From Prolixibacteraceae bacterium (GTDB taxonomy: Bacteria; Bacteroidota; Bacteroidia; Bacteroidales; Prolixibacteraceae), in the NCBI GenBank assembly GCA_003457135.1, contig DMSQ01000093.1:1-32458 (forward strand): a stretch of 32,458 nt of DNA, given 5' to 3'. A program made the translations under genes and the position numbers. The notes under the pieces were generated by a model. The model did no database searches, had not been told where the DNA came from, and worked only from the letters and a program-made list of their open reading frames with translations. Positions 15,201 through 22,684 of this stretch are shown in pieces. The stretch's first letter is position 1; the number at the start of each line of letters is the position of its first letter.

Positions 15201-15944
15201 AAATTTCTCTTCCGAAAATTCTGATGCCTGGCTGGAAGAATAAATTTTCTTTATCCGGTCAAGAGCCATTGTTCTGAAATCAGGATGAACATATTCTATC
15301 AACGCACGTTCGACCATTTGATTGACTGATTCTGCACCAACTGCTTTTAATGAAGCTGCATTGGCAAATACGATTTTCCCGGCTTCGTGAATAATAACGG
15401 CGTCAGGCATGAGTTCAACCATGCTCCGGTATTTTCCCTCGCTTTCATACAAAGCCTCTTCAACCTTACGGCGTTCGCTCAGTTCCAGTTCCAATTGCCT
15501 TGTTCGTTCAATGACCAAAGATTCAAGCCGTTCTTTTTCATCCAGTTTTCGGTCTTCCGACTCTTTGATCCGGAGCATTGCCCGTATTTGTGCGATCAGT
15601 TCCGATTTGTCAACTGGTTTTGCCAAAAAAGCGTCTGCTCCCAATTCCAGCGCTTTGATCCGGCTTTCACTGTCAGTTTGGACTGATGTTAACATTACGA
15701 CTGGAATGGATTTGGTTGAATGGTTCGTTTTTAGGATTTTGCATACTTCGCAACCTTCCATCTCAGGCATTTCCATATCAAGGAGTAATACATCGGGGTT
15801 TTCGGAAAGGCACAACTCAATTCCTTCCTTTATGGATAGCGAACTAATCAATGTAGCTTGCGGAAAAGCCACTGCTATTATTGCTTTTATTACAATCAGA
15901 TTATCTGCATTACCATCGATTGCCAAAATCTTAACCTTCTCCAT
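12282..15944 (-). CDS. hybrid sensor histidine kinase REC-PAS(x5)-GAF-HisKA-HATPase
   Basis: A 1220-aa soluble kinase with no membrane segment. Domains in order: receiver 1-125 (phosphoacceptor Asp56, Thr86, Lys109); coiled linker 125-165; five PAS/PAC units at about 165-290, 290-418, 420-548, 548-678 and 680-820, most closed by a DIT-R/K motif; GAF about 835-975; HisKA with His1006 (MSHEIRTPLN); and HATPase about 1110-1220 with N-box Asn1125, G1 DTGIGIP and G2 GGNGLGLS. In the N-terminal receiver the usual acidic pair is Asp10-Gly11, so one metal ligand is missing and phosphotransfer may be weakened. It likely integrates several cytosolic signals (redox, small molecules). The receiver gene downstream is the obvious partner. 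No DNA-binding output is seen nearby, so the regulated genes are unknown. Confidence 0.93.
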   Translation of the reverse strand: MEKVKILAIDGNADNLIVIKAIIAVAFPQATLISSLSIKEGIELCLSENPDVLLLDMEMPEMEGCEVCKILKTNHSTKSIPVVMLTSVQTDSESRIKALELGADAFLAKPVDKSELIAQIRAMLRIKESEDRKLDEKERLESLVIERTRQLELELSERRKVEEALYESEGKYRSMVELMPDAVIIHEAGKIVFANAASLKAVGAESVNQMVERALIEYVHPDFRTMALDRIKKIYSSSQASEFSEEKFITLKNEVINVEVIGLPIMYMGRPAIQTIIRDITGRKLAEEAIKASEAQFREFFEKAADAIFIADTESGIIVDANEAASKLLLMPHNQIVGLHQSQIHPKTKEKLSKETFSKHDKLVKQNLPMIPSENEIVRSDGSLVPVEIMASEVIYQNKKCLMGTFRDITERKKAEKLLRESEYFFRESQRAAFVGSYKFDLEADYWTSSEVLEQIFGIDKNYNRSLHGWQEIIHPDDREMMAQYFMKEVVAKRQPFNKEYRIISQLDGEFRWVLGLGKLNFDAEDNVIEMIGTIQDITERKQVEENLKESQQLFMGLLNASPDAILLIDPHHPTVLWPIVDCNEAACQMNGYTREEMVGQSIDMLNESKGTFEEHISYINYLRREGVFHTETIHRHKDGHNFPVEISTTIVTIGGHEMILGIDRDITERKQAEVSLKESEERYRLFISQLSEGVYRFECDQPMDLNLPVEEQVDFIYDHMHIAECNKAFQKMYGISDEKEMIGKCHLDFHGGRNNPLNRSSLREFVRNGFRIENTVTEEINHNGQHVYFSNNSLGIIENNQLVRIWGTQTDISDKTRADQVQQVLYTISNAANSSTDLSELLEIISSQLGKLIDTTNFYIAFYDEKTDRFSIIFEKDEKDEIVSWPAGKSITGYVIRHQKSLLASETDVMKLCEAGEIEIIGTPSKIWLGVPLMLDKSSIGAIVVQSYDNPDAYTEKDQLMLEFISDQISILIERKKAEQEIKAALTKAQESDRLKSAFLANMSHEIRTPLNAIIGFSELIRDPDFEPEQQDEFAQLINDSGNNLLSILSDIMDISKIEAGQVQVRKSKFSINPFMASVQKEFARKAIKKGIELRLDPSNPKEDLGIESDETRIRQIIANFLGNAIKFTETGYIELGFKTTENFIQFHVKDTGIGIPQAYHDKIFERFRQVETSNTRKYGGNGLGLSISKSLVELLGGTIWMESEEGEGSTFYFMIPRN

Positions 15945-16060
15945 CTGTCTATTATTTGATCATGACTTTTTGTTTTAATTGCCGGCCCTAATATAAAAAT
16001 AAATTCAAGAAGGCACCTATTTCCTGTATTTTTGCTGCCACAAACAACAACAAATCCTGG
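15945..16060. other. intergenic segment with an isolated -7-like box
   Basis: Between the divergent kinase start and the decayed coding remnant there is no gene. TATTTTTG at 16027-16034 matches the Bacteroidota -7 box exactly, but I find no clear -33 TTG at the right distance. It may be the former promoter of the remnant. Confidence 0.3.
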
Positions 16061-16402
16061 AGTCATCATGGCATTTTACGTAGCTGGAACCAATACGACT
16101 TCCTGAAACTGATGTTTAAAAGCAAATTCAATCTGGAATACGAATACAATAACGAGTTTAAACTCTAAGAGAAGGAATATTACAATCAGTTGCAGAGCAT
16201 TATTGCCGGTTACAATACCAACGCATAGAGTTCGGTGGAGGCCATGCTGAGCGCTGGCAAAAACTATTCACACGATGAATATTCACTTCATGCAACCATC
16301 GAAAAAAAATCCTTCAACAATTTTTTCCTGAAATTTACCTACCCGATTTACATCAAAGGATAGATTTTGAAAAAAAAGCATCTGAAAAGAACCAATACAT
16401 GA
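16061..16402 (+). pseudogene. decayed or recoded coding remnant with three in-frame stops
   Basis: One frame (tgg codon at 16085) reads as plausible protein: it continues into LKLMFKSKFNLEYEYNNEFKL, then a TAA; EKEYYNQLQSIIAGYNTNA, then a TAG; about 28 residues from SSVEAM to FFLKF and then TYPIYIKG, then a TAG at 16361-16363; and a short tail to TGA at 16400. Amino-acid composition stays protein-like across the stops, with no frameshift needed. All three interruptions are TAA/TAG and could derive from CAA/CAG by single C-to-T changes. I do not recognise the family. Most simply this is a pseudogene fragment left next to the RM cassette. Confidence 0.4.
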
Positions 16403-16419
16403 ATAACGATTTCAATTAC

Positions 16420-16449
16420 TTGAATAATCAGGTGCAATAACTACTTTTG
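16420..16449 (+). promoter_or_regulatory. promoter of the restriction-modification genes, probably giving a leaderless mRNA
   Basis: TTG at 16420-16422, a 19-nt spacer, and TACTTTTG at 16442-16449, an exact match to TAnnTTTG. The methyltransferase ATG is at 16454, only 4 nt after the box, so transcription should begin at or within a base or two of the start codon. Confidence 0.55.
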
Positions 16450-16453
16450 CAGT

Positions 16454-18049
16454 ATGACAGAACATCAAATCAATATATTGCCTTCAGAGTTTGCCGAGAA
16501 AGTTGGTTTAGATTATTCTAACCAAACCTCGGATATACACAAGAAACAGAATGGGCAATTCTTTACTTCCGGTTCAATTGCACGTTTTATGGGTAGCATG
16601 GCTCAATCAAAATCAGGAAAAATTTCAATCCTTGATCCTGGCTGTGGTTTGGGTATTCTGAGTTGCTCATTAATTGAAAACATTATTAAAAAGGGTCAGA
16701 TACAAAAGATCGATTTAGAATTATACGAGACCGATCCGGCTATTTGTAAGCACACAAAGGAAGTCTTAACTTATCTCAACCATTGGTTACAGAATCAGGG
16801 AATAGAATTAAAGGTAGTTCTTCATGAAGAAGATTTTATTCTAAGCAATTCGAATGCTTTTGCACCTCAAACGCTTTTCGGAAACCAGACTATCAATAAA
16901 TTTGATTACATCATTTCAAATCCTCCATATTTTAAAATTTCGAAATCCGACCGTCGTGCAAAGATTGCCGAAGAATTGGTTTATGGACAACCCAATATCT
17001 ATGCATTGTTTATGGGGCTTTCTGCTAAACTTTTGATACCGTCAGGTGAGCTTATTTTCATTACACCGCGTAGTTTTGCAGCAGGAAATTATTTTCAGGC
17101 ATTCAGAAAAGCGTTTTTCAATGAAGTGAGTATTGCCGATATTCACATTTTTGAGTCAAGAAATAAAATGTTTAAAGGTGACAATGTTCTTCAGGAAAAT
17201 ATTATCATTCGGGCCACAAAGGAACGGAACAAAACCATTAATCTTTCTGTTTCTGAATGTGAGAAGGATATCAATTCAGCTAAGGTGTCAGTGTTTAGAA
17301 CGGAAAAATTGATTGATCTAAAATCAAAAGAAAAGATACTTTTTATTCCATCAAACTCTGTTGAGGAAAATTCAATTCAGGTTTTTAAGAATTGGAAAAA
17401 CTCATTAAACGATTACAATATCCAAATCTCGACAGGTCCGGTTGTCGCTTTCAGAAGCCTTGATTTTTTGGTTTCCGATTATAACGAAGAACTTGAATTA
17501 GCGCCATTGCTTTGGTTGCATAATATCAAAGAAATGGAGTTTATCTTTCCATTAAAAAAAGGTGAAAAACAGTGTTATATCATTCACTCGGAGGCCAGCC
17601 ATAAATTGTTGCTGAGGAATAATAACTACATTTTGATCCGGAGGTTTAGTTCAAAAGACGATAAAAGCAGATTAGTTTGTGCACCTTATTTTGCTTCAGA
17701 TTCAAGTTTCGAATGGCTAGGTATCGAAAACCATCTGAATTACATCTATCGCCCTAATGGTGAACTTACCGATGATGAAGTCTGGGGAATTTCAGCTCTT
17801 TTTAATAGTAGCCTTTTTGATACCTACTTCAGAACATTTAATGGGAATACGCAAGTTGGTGCATCTGAATTAAAACAAATTAAGATGCCTCCATTCTATC
17901 ATATAATTGCGATTGGACAAGCAGTAAAACAATTGGTAACGCCGAGAAGAAATGACATTGACAAGATCATCAACGAAACTTTAATAGTAAATCAGTATGA
18001 CGAAAATAGCGGAAGCTCAGGAGATTTTGCACGAGTTGGGGTTGCCTAA
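16454..18049 (+). CDS. type II N6-adenine DNA methyltransferase (BsuBI/PstI-type system)
   Basis: A 531-aa class I AdoMet-dependent methyltransferase. Motif I is LDPGCGLG (about 60-67) and catalytic motif IV is NPPYF (Asn156-Pro-Pro-Tyr159). The N-terminal KKQNGQFFTSGSIARFMG segment is the usual entry to the AdoMet fold in gamma-type adenine methylases. The C-terminal half (about 290-510) would hold the target-recognition domain. It overlaps the restriction endonuclease gene by 53 nt in a different frame, so the two are translated from one message. By analogy with BsuBI/PstI the predicted target is CTGCAG, methylated on adenine. AT-rich codon use differs from housekeeping neighbours, consistent with transfer. 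The start is forced: the next Met lies beyond the conserved QFFTS. Confidence 0.9.
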   Translation: MTEHQINILPSEFAEKVGLDYSNQTSDIHKKQNGQFFTSGSIARFMGSMAQSKSGKISILDPGCGLGILSCSLIENIIKKGQIQKIDLELYETDPAICKHTKEVLTYLNHWLQNQGIELKVVLHEEDFILSNSNAFAPQTLFGNQTINKFDYIISNPPYFKISKSDRRAKIAEELVYGQPNIYALFMGLSAKLLIPSGELIFITPRSFAAGNYFQAFRKAFFNEVSIADIHIFESRNKMFKGDNVLQENIIIRATKERNKTINLSVSECEKDINSAKVSVFRTEKLIDLKSKEKILFIPSNSVEENSIQVFKNWKNSLNDYNIQISTGPVVAFRSLDFLVSDYNEELELAPLLWLHNIKEMEFIFPLKKGEKQCYIIHSEASHKLLLRNNNYILIRRFSSKDDKSRLVCAPYFASDSSFEWLGIENHLNYIYRPNGELTDDEVWGISALFNSSLFDTYFRTFNGNTQVGASELKQIKMPPFYHIIAIGQAVKQLVTPRRNDIDKIINETLIVNQYDENSGSSGDFARVGVA

Positions 18050-18932
18050 TGCTCAGCAAAATGAAATTTCAGCTTACACCTTGCTTGCATTGTGCAACAT
18101 CAAAGAAGATGATAGTTGGTCGGATGTTGAACAACAAAGCCTTGGGGTTTCGAAAGGAATAATGTTATTCATTTCAGAGAACTACCATAGAGAATATGCC
18201 CCGAATACCAGGGAAACAGTTAGAAGGCAAGTATTACACCAGTTTGTACAAGCAGGAATTGCTGATTACAATCCAGACTTTCCAGGATTACCGGTTAACA
18301 GTCCCAGAGCCCACTATGCCTTATCTGATATTGCCTTGGCAACGATCAAAACTTATAAAACAAAGAAATGGAGTCGGGGTCTCAAGTTGTTTAAAGATCA
18401 GGTTGGAGAGTTAAAAGATAAATATAGCAAAGGCAGGGGAATGTCAAGGGTGCCTCTTCGTTTACCCGATGGAAAAATATTTCTTTTATCTCCGGGCAAA
18501 CACAATGAAGTAATTGCAGCAATTGTGGAAGAGTTTGCATCACGTTTTGCCCAAGGATCAGCTCTTTTATATCTTGGTGATACTGAAAATAAAGACATCA
18601 TTCTAAAAAAGGACAAATTGGAAAGTTTAGGAATTCCGATTAACGAACATAGTAAATTACCTGATGTTGTAATTTTTGACGAATCAAAAAAATGGCTTTA
18701 TTTGATTGAGGCAGTAACTTCGCATGGTCCAATGTCATCTAAAAGAATATTTGAATTAGAAGAATTTTTGAAAGATTGCAGTGCAGGAAAAATCTTTGTA
18801 TCAGCTTTCCCTGATTTTTCTGAATTTAAAAAACATACAAATAACATTGCATGGGACACTGAAGTCTGGATTATGGAATTTCCAGAACACATGATTCATT
18901 TTAATGGTGATAGATTTTTGGGGCCAAGATAG
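17997..18932 (+). CDS. BsuBI/PstI-family type II restriction endonuclease
   Basis: A 311-aa endonuclease. The N-terminal helical domain has the family's LGLPNAQQNEISAYTLLAL entry. The middle carries VPLRLPDGK and LSPGKHNE (164-171). The nuclease core shows LPDVVIFD (Pro222-Asp223) and WLYLIEAVTSHGPMS with Glu238, the hallmark of PstI/BsuBI enzymes and the likely metal site. Known: the family cuts CTGCAG leaving 3' overhangs. No controller (C) protein gene is present, so timing of nuclease versus methylase probably depends on the overlapping reading frames. Length is near the family norm and all key motifs are intact, so it should be active. Confidence 0.93.
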   Translation: MTKIAEAQEILHELGLPNAQQNEISAYTLLALCNIKEDDSWSDVEQQSLGVSKGIMLFISENYHREYAPNTRETVRRQVLHQFVQAGIADYNPDFPGLPVNSPRAHYALSDIALATIKTYKTKKWSRGLKLFKDQVGELKDKYSKGRGMSRVPLRLPDGKIFLLSPGKHNEVIAAIVEEFASRFAQGSALLYLGDTENKDIILKKDKLESLGIPINEHSKLPDVVIFDESKKWLYLIEAVTSHGPMSSKRIFELEEFLKDCSAGKIFVSAFPDFSEFKKHTNNIAWDTEVWIMEFPEHMIHFNGDRFLGPR

Positions 18933-19246
18933 ATCGTAAGTTCAAATATTTTATGGATTAGTGAAAGCAAAAGATCTGAAAAAGTGGTTGAAATTTGTGT
19001 TTGTGTATTCTTTAATCGCTATTTTTGTTTGCAATTACAACCGAATTTACTGCCAATCTTCTCATGGAAAGAGCAACTTTCAGATCAACCTTGATTAAAA
19101 CCTACCGGCGATTATTCAATTGCCTGATGTTCTATAATTAAACCTTCCCCTGTCATTTTTCTTCTTCTTTTTCATATCCTGAATCATCATTTAGCGTATC
19201 AAAATCAGGCATTTTCTATGTCAGCAACTTTCAAAACCGGAACAAC
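18933..19246. other. intergenic stretch between the RM genes and the glycyl radical enzyme
   Basis: Holds no confident gene. The only suggestive element is the short signal-peptide-like frame at 18961-19098, listed separately. No clear promoter or riboswitch was recognised before the glycyl radical enzyme gene. Confidence 0.45.
18961..19098 (+). pseudogene. possible signal-peptide remnant (45 codons, GTG start)
   Basis: The frame from GTG at 18961 encodes a Lys-rich start, a hydrophobic core (FVFVYSLIAIFVCNYN) and a polar tail ending in TAA. It looks like the export signal of a secreted protein whose body is gone. It is short and without a clear start, so it may be chance. Confidence 0.22.
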
Positions 19247-21709
19247 ATGTTCGACAAAATAAAACTTCATACCGAAACACCTGAACGGGCAGCAACAACC
19301 GAAAGCAATTTTGATATACCCAATAATATTTCAATGGGTCCGGGAATGAACGAACGCATTCAGAAACTCCGGAAACTGAGTGTCGAAACTCAATCCTCAT
19401 TATCCATCGAACGCGCTTTGCACGAAACGGCATTTTATCGGGAAAACTTCGGAAAGATGTCGGTTCCTGTTTTGCGGGCTGCCAATTTTCTCGACTATTG
19501 TCAGAAAAAAGCCATTTACATTGGCGAAGACGAGTTAATCGTTGGCGAGCGTGGCCCACGACCTAAATGTGTCCCCACTTTTCCTGAGCTGACCTGCCAC
19601 AGTGTCGAAGACTTGAATGTGCTGAACACCCGTGAATTGCAGCGCTACACCATCAGTCAGGAAGATATTGATACTTATAAGCACGATGTAATACCCTTCT
19701 GGGCCGGAAAAACCCAGCGCGAACGAATCTTCAGCCACGTTCCTGAAGAATGGCGGCTGGCCTACGAGGCAGGAATGTTCACCGAATTCATGGAACAGCG
19801 CGCCCCGGGACATACAGCGCTCGACGGGAAAATCTATCGCAGAGGTATGTTGGATTTCAAACACGAAATCGCCGCGAACCTGGCTTCATTAGATTACCTG
19901 AACGACCCGGAAGCGACCGATAAAGCCGACGAATGGAAAGCAATGGACATCTCGTGCGATGCAGTTATTCTTTTTGCCGAACGCCATGCTGAACTCGCGG
20001 AAAAGATTGCTGCAACAGAAACCAATCCGATCCGAAAAGCCGAACTCCTGAAAATAGCCGAAGTTTGCCGCTGGGTACCGGCCAATGCACCTCGAAACCT
20101 GTGGGAAGCCATTCAGATGTATTGGTTTGTTCACCTCGGAACCATTACCGAACTGAACGGCTGGGATGCCATGAATCCGGGGCATTTCGATCAGCACCTG
20201 TCTCCGTTTTACGAAAAAGAAATGGCCGACGGAACCCTCACCCGTGAAATGGCCAAAGAACTGCTTTCGTGTTTCTGGATCAAGGTCAACAATCATCCGG
20301 CGCCGCCCAAAGTGGGGATCACCGCCCGCGAAAGTGGGACCTACAACGATTTTACGAACATCAACCTGGGCGGGGTAAAAAGCGACGGCAGCGACGGAAC
20401 CTCCGAAGTATCATACCTGATGCTCGAAATCCTTGAAGAATTGCACATCCTACAGCCCGGATGTTCAGTTCATATCAGTACTAAAACTCCTGATAAATTC
20501 TTATATGCCGCTATCCGTGTCATTCGCCAGGGTCACGGTTATCCTTCGGTTTTTAATCCTGATGTTTATGTGCCCGAATTGCTCCGTCAGGGAAAATCAC
20601 TTCAGGATGCCCGCGAAGGCGGCTGCAGCGGTTGTATCGAGGTGGGCGCTTTCGGTAAAGAAGCTTATTTACTGACAGGATACCTCAATGTTCCCAAAAT
20701 TCTGGAAATAACCCTGAATAACGGAATTAATCCGGTGACCGGCATCCATGTTGGCCCCGAAACGGGCGATCCGTCCACGTTCAAAACCTACGATGAACTA
20801 TACAACGCATTTCTGAAACAGCTTAATTACGTGGTTGACCTGAAAATGCGAGTAAGTAATTACATTGACCGAATGTTTGCCAAATATGCCCCCGCCCCTT
20901 TCCTTTCGGTAGTCATTGACGATTGTGTGAACCGAGGAAAAGATTATTACGATGGTGGCCCACGCTACAACACCAGTTATATTCAGTGCTGCGGACTAGG
21001 AACCACCACTGACAGTCTGGCGAGCCTGAAAAAGCATGTTTACGAAAATCTGACCTTCAGTATGGATCGTGTGCTGAATGCTGTGAGGAATAACTTCGAA
21101 GGCGAAGAAGCGCTGCGCCAAACCATTATGAACCGCACACCTTTCTTTGGAAACGATGATGATTATGCCGATTCGATTGCCATCAAAGTTTACAACGATC
21201 TGGTTGCAGCCATTGACGGAAAACCGAACATCAAACCTGGCGGACAATATCATCTGAATATGCTTTCGACCACTTGCCACGTGTACTTCGGAAAGGTGAT
21301 GGGAGCAACTCCCAACGGGCGGCTGGCAGGCAAATCAATTTCCGACGGAACTTCACCTTCGCACGGCGCCGACACACACGGACCTTCGGCTGTAATCAAA
21401 TCCATAACCAAATTTGATCATGTCAAGTCGGGCGGTACACTCCTGAACCAACGGTTTCTGCCCGGGTTACTGAAAAAAGAAGAAGACGTCAAAAAATTGG
21501 GTCATCTCATCCGGAGTTACTTTACGCTGGGAGGTCACCATATTCAGTTTAATATTGTTGACACGGCAACTTTGCTGGCCGCACAGGCTTGTCCGTCGGA
21601 TTACAAAGACCTGATGGTTCGCATGGCTGGCTACAGCGATTATTTTAACGACATGAATGCCGACCTGCAACAGGAAGTAATTGAACGAACAGAAAATGAT
21701 GGATTCTGA
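19247..21709 (+). CDS. glycyl radical enzyme, trans-4-hydroxy-L-proline dehydratase-like
   Basis: An 820-aa PFL-like glycyl radical enzyme. Glycyl radical motif RMAGYS with Gly795; thiyl motif GCSGCIEVGAFGKEAY with Cys463 and base Glu465. Residues matching the substrate pocket of Clostridioides difficile HypD (as I recall it) are present: His in EQRAPGHT, Asp in TELNGWDA, Ser and Phe in RESGTYNDF, Thr in STTCHVYFG. This favours dehydration of trans-4-hydroxyproline to pyrroline-5-carboxylate in anaerobic cytosol over PFL or glycerol/choline chemistry. The first 29 residues before MGPGMNERIQ are extra relative to HypD, so the real start may be 19334 or 19346. Its activase follows with a 1-nt overlap. 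No P5C reductase gene is adjacent. Oxygen-sensitive chemistry implies anaerobic growth. Confidence 0.85.
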   Translation: MFDKIKLHTETPERAATTESNFDIPNNISMGPGMNERIQKLRKLSVETQSSLSIERALHETAFYRENFGKMSVPVLRAANFLDYCQKKAIYIGEDELIVGERGPRPKCVPTFPELTCHSVEDLNVLNTRELQRYTISQEDIDTYKHDVIPFWAGKTQRERIFSHVPEEWRLAYEAGMFTEFMEQRAPGHTALDGKIYRRGMLDFKHEIAANLASLDYLNDPEATDKADEWKAMDISCDAVILFAERHAELAEKIAATETNPIRKAELLKIAEVCRWVPANAPRNLWEAIQMYWFVHLGTITELNGWDAMNPGHFDQHLSPFYEKEMADGTLTREMAKELLSCFWIKVNNHPAPPKVGITARESGTYNDFTNINLGGVKSDGSDGTSEVSYLMLEILEELHILQPGCSVHISTKTPDKFLYAAIRVIRQGHGYPSVFNPDVYVPELLRQGKSLQDAREGGCSGCIEVGAFGKEAYLLTGYLNVPKILEITLNNGINPVTGIHVGPETGDPSTFKTYDELYNAFLKQLNYVVDLKMRVSNYIDRMFAKYAPAPFLSVVIDDCVNRGKDYYDGGPRYNTSYIQCCGLGTTTDSLASLKKHVYENLTFSMDRVLNAVRNNFEGEEALRQTIMNRTPFFGNDDDYADSIAIKVYNDLVAAIDGKPNIKPGGQYHLNMLSTTCHVYFGKVMGATPNGRLAGKSISDGTSPSHGADTHGPSAVIKSITKFDHVKSGGTLLNQRFLPGLLKKEEDVKKLGHLIRSYFTLGGHHIQFNIVDTATLLAAQACPSDYKDLMVRMAGYSDYFNDMNADLQQEVIERTENDGF

Positions 21710-22617
21710 TGCAAACAACTTTCATCTTCGATATCAAACGTTACGCTATCAACGATGGCCCGGGCATCCGGATGGTGGTTTTTCTGAAGGGCTGTAACCT
21801 GAACTGTGCCTGGTGCCATAATCCTGAAAGTATTTCAATTGGGCAGGAACGGATGTACGCTCAGAAAAAATGTATCCAGTGCGGAACCTGCGTATTGGCC
21901 TGCCCCGAAAAAGCGCTCACTTTGACTCCGGAAGGAATTATTACTGATGCTGAACTTTGCCAAATGTATGGCCGCTGTGCCGAAGTTTGTCCAACCAAAG
22001 CCATCGAAATATCAGGGAAACAGATGTTGGTTGCCGAAATCATGAACGAGATCGGGAAAGAGCGTGTTTTCTTTGATCAATCGGGTGGAGGAGTGACATT
22101 TTCGGGAGGCGAACCATTGCTGCACTCGCGGTTTTTGATCGAACTACTTGATGAATGTGGCAGGCGAGGAATCCACCGGGCAGTTGATACTGCAGGATTG
22201 GCCAATACTGAAATTCTTCTGGAAGTTGCCAAACGCACCGACCTTTTTCTTTACGATCTGAAAATGATGGATTCAGAAAGGCACCGGGAATGGACTGGTG
22301 CGCCGAATGAAAAAATTCTGGAAAATCTGAAAATTCTGGCGGGAACTGGTGTAAAAATGATCATCCGGATTCCTCTAATTGGCGGGATCAACGATGATCG
22401 GGAAAATTTAACCGATACTGCCCGTTTTATTTCTGAACTTTCAGGAGAAAAAAAAGAAGTGAACCTGCTCCCTTACCACAAAATTGCCCAAACTAAATAC
22501 CAGAAACTGGGACGACCGAAAGAATTTCAATTCCTGGAAGAACCACCCAAAGAAACACAATTACAAGCCATTGCTATTTTTCGGGAGTGGGGAATAGTGG
22601 CAAGTATTGGTGGATAA
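21709..22617 (+). CDS. glycyl-radical enzyme activating enzyme (radical SAM)
   Basis: A 302-aa radical SAM protein that installs the glycyl radical on the upstream enzyme using AdoMet. The radical cluster motif is Cys29-x3-Cys33-x2-Cys36 (GCNLNCAWC). A ferredoxin-like insert follows, with Cys55, Cys58, Cys61, Cys65 and then Cys84, Cys90, Cys94. The second set has Tyr87 where a fourth Cys would be expected, so that cluster is either incomplete or differently ligated. FSGGEPLL is the AdoMet-binding GGE motif. The ATG overlaps the dehydratase TGA by 1 nt, indicating coupled translation. A terminator follows the stop codon directly. Confidence 0.93.
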   Translation: MQTTFIFDIKRYAINDGPGIRMVVFLKGCNLNCAWCHNPESISIGQERMYAQKKCIQCGTCVLACPEKALTLTPEGIITDAELCQMYGRCAEVCPTKAIEISGKQMLVAEIMNEIGKERVFFDQSGGGVTFSGGEPLLHSRFLIELLDECGRRGIHRAVDTAGLANTEILLEVAKRTDLFLYDLKMMDSERHREWTGAPNEKILENLKILAGTGVKMIIRIPLIGGINDDRENLTDTARFISELSGEKKEVNLLPYHKIAQTKYQKLGRPKEFQFLEEPPKETQLQAIAIFREWGIVASIGG

Positions 22618-22646
22618 AAAAAGCCCCGTTAAAAAACGAGGCCTTT
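22614..22646. terminator. bidirectional terminator between activase and membrane-protein genes
   Basis: Stem GCCCCGTT (22623-22630) / AACGAGGC (22635-22642) with one mismatch and a 4-nt loop, flanked by an A-run on the left and CTTT on the right. Read on the minus strand it is a standard hairpin plus T7 tail, serving the convergent gene at 22685. It also stops the activase message. Confidence 0.7.
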
Positions 22647-22684
22647 GATATCTCTTAGTTGATTGAACTTACCAGTTATTGGGT

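Noticed and set aside
15387..15978. Plus-strand reading frames of 99 and 189 aa within the hybrid kinase gene
   Set aside because: They are antisense shadows of the well-supported kinase frame, with Ser/Arg-rich non-protein-like composition.
19247..21709. Pyruvate formate-lyase or choline/glycerol dehydratase
   Set aside because: The GCSGCIEVGAFGKEAY block and the pocket residues match the hydroxyproline dehydratase type. PFL has two adjacent catalytic cysteines, not seen here.
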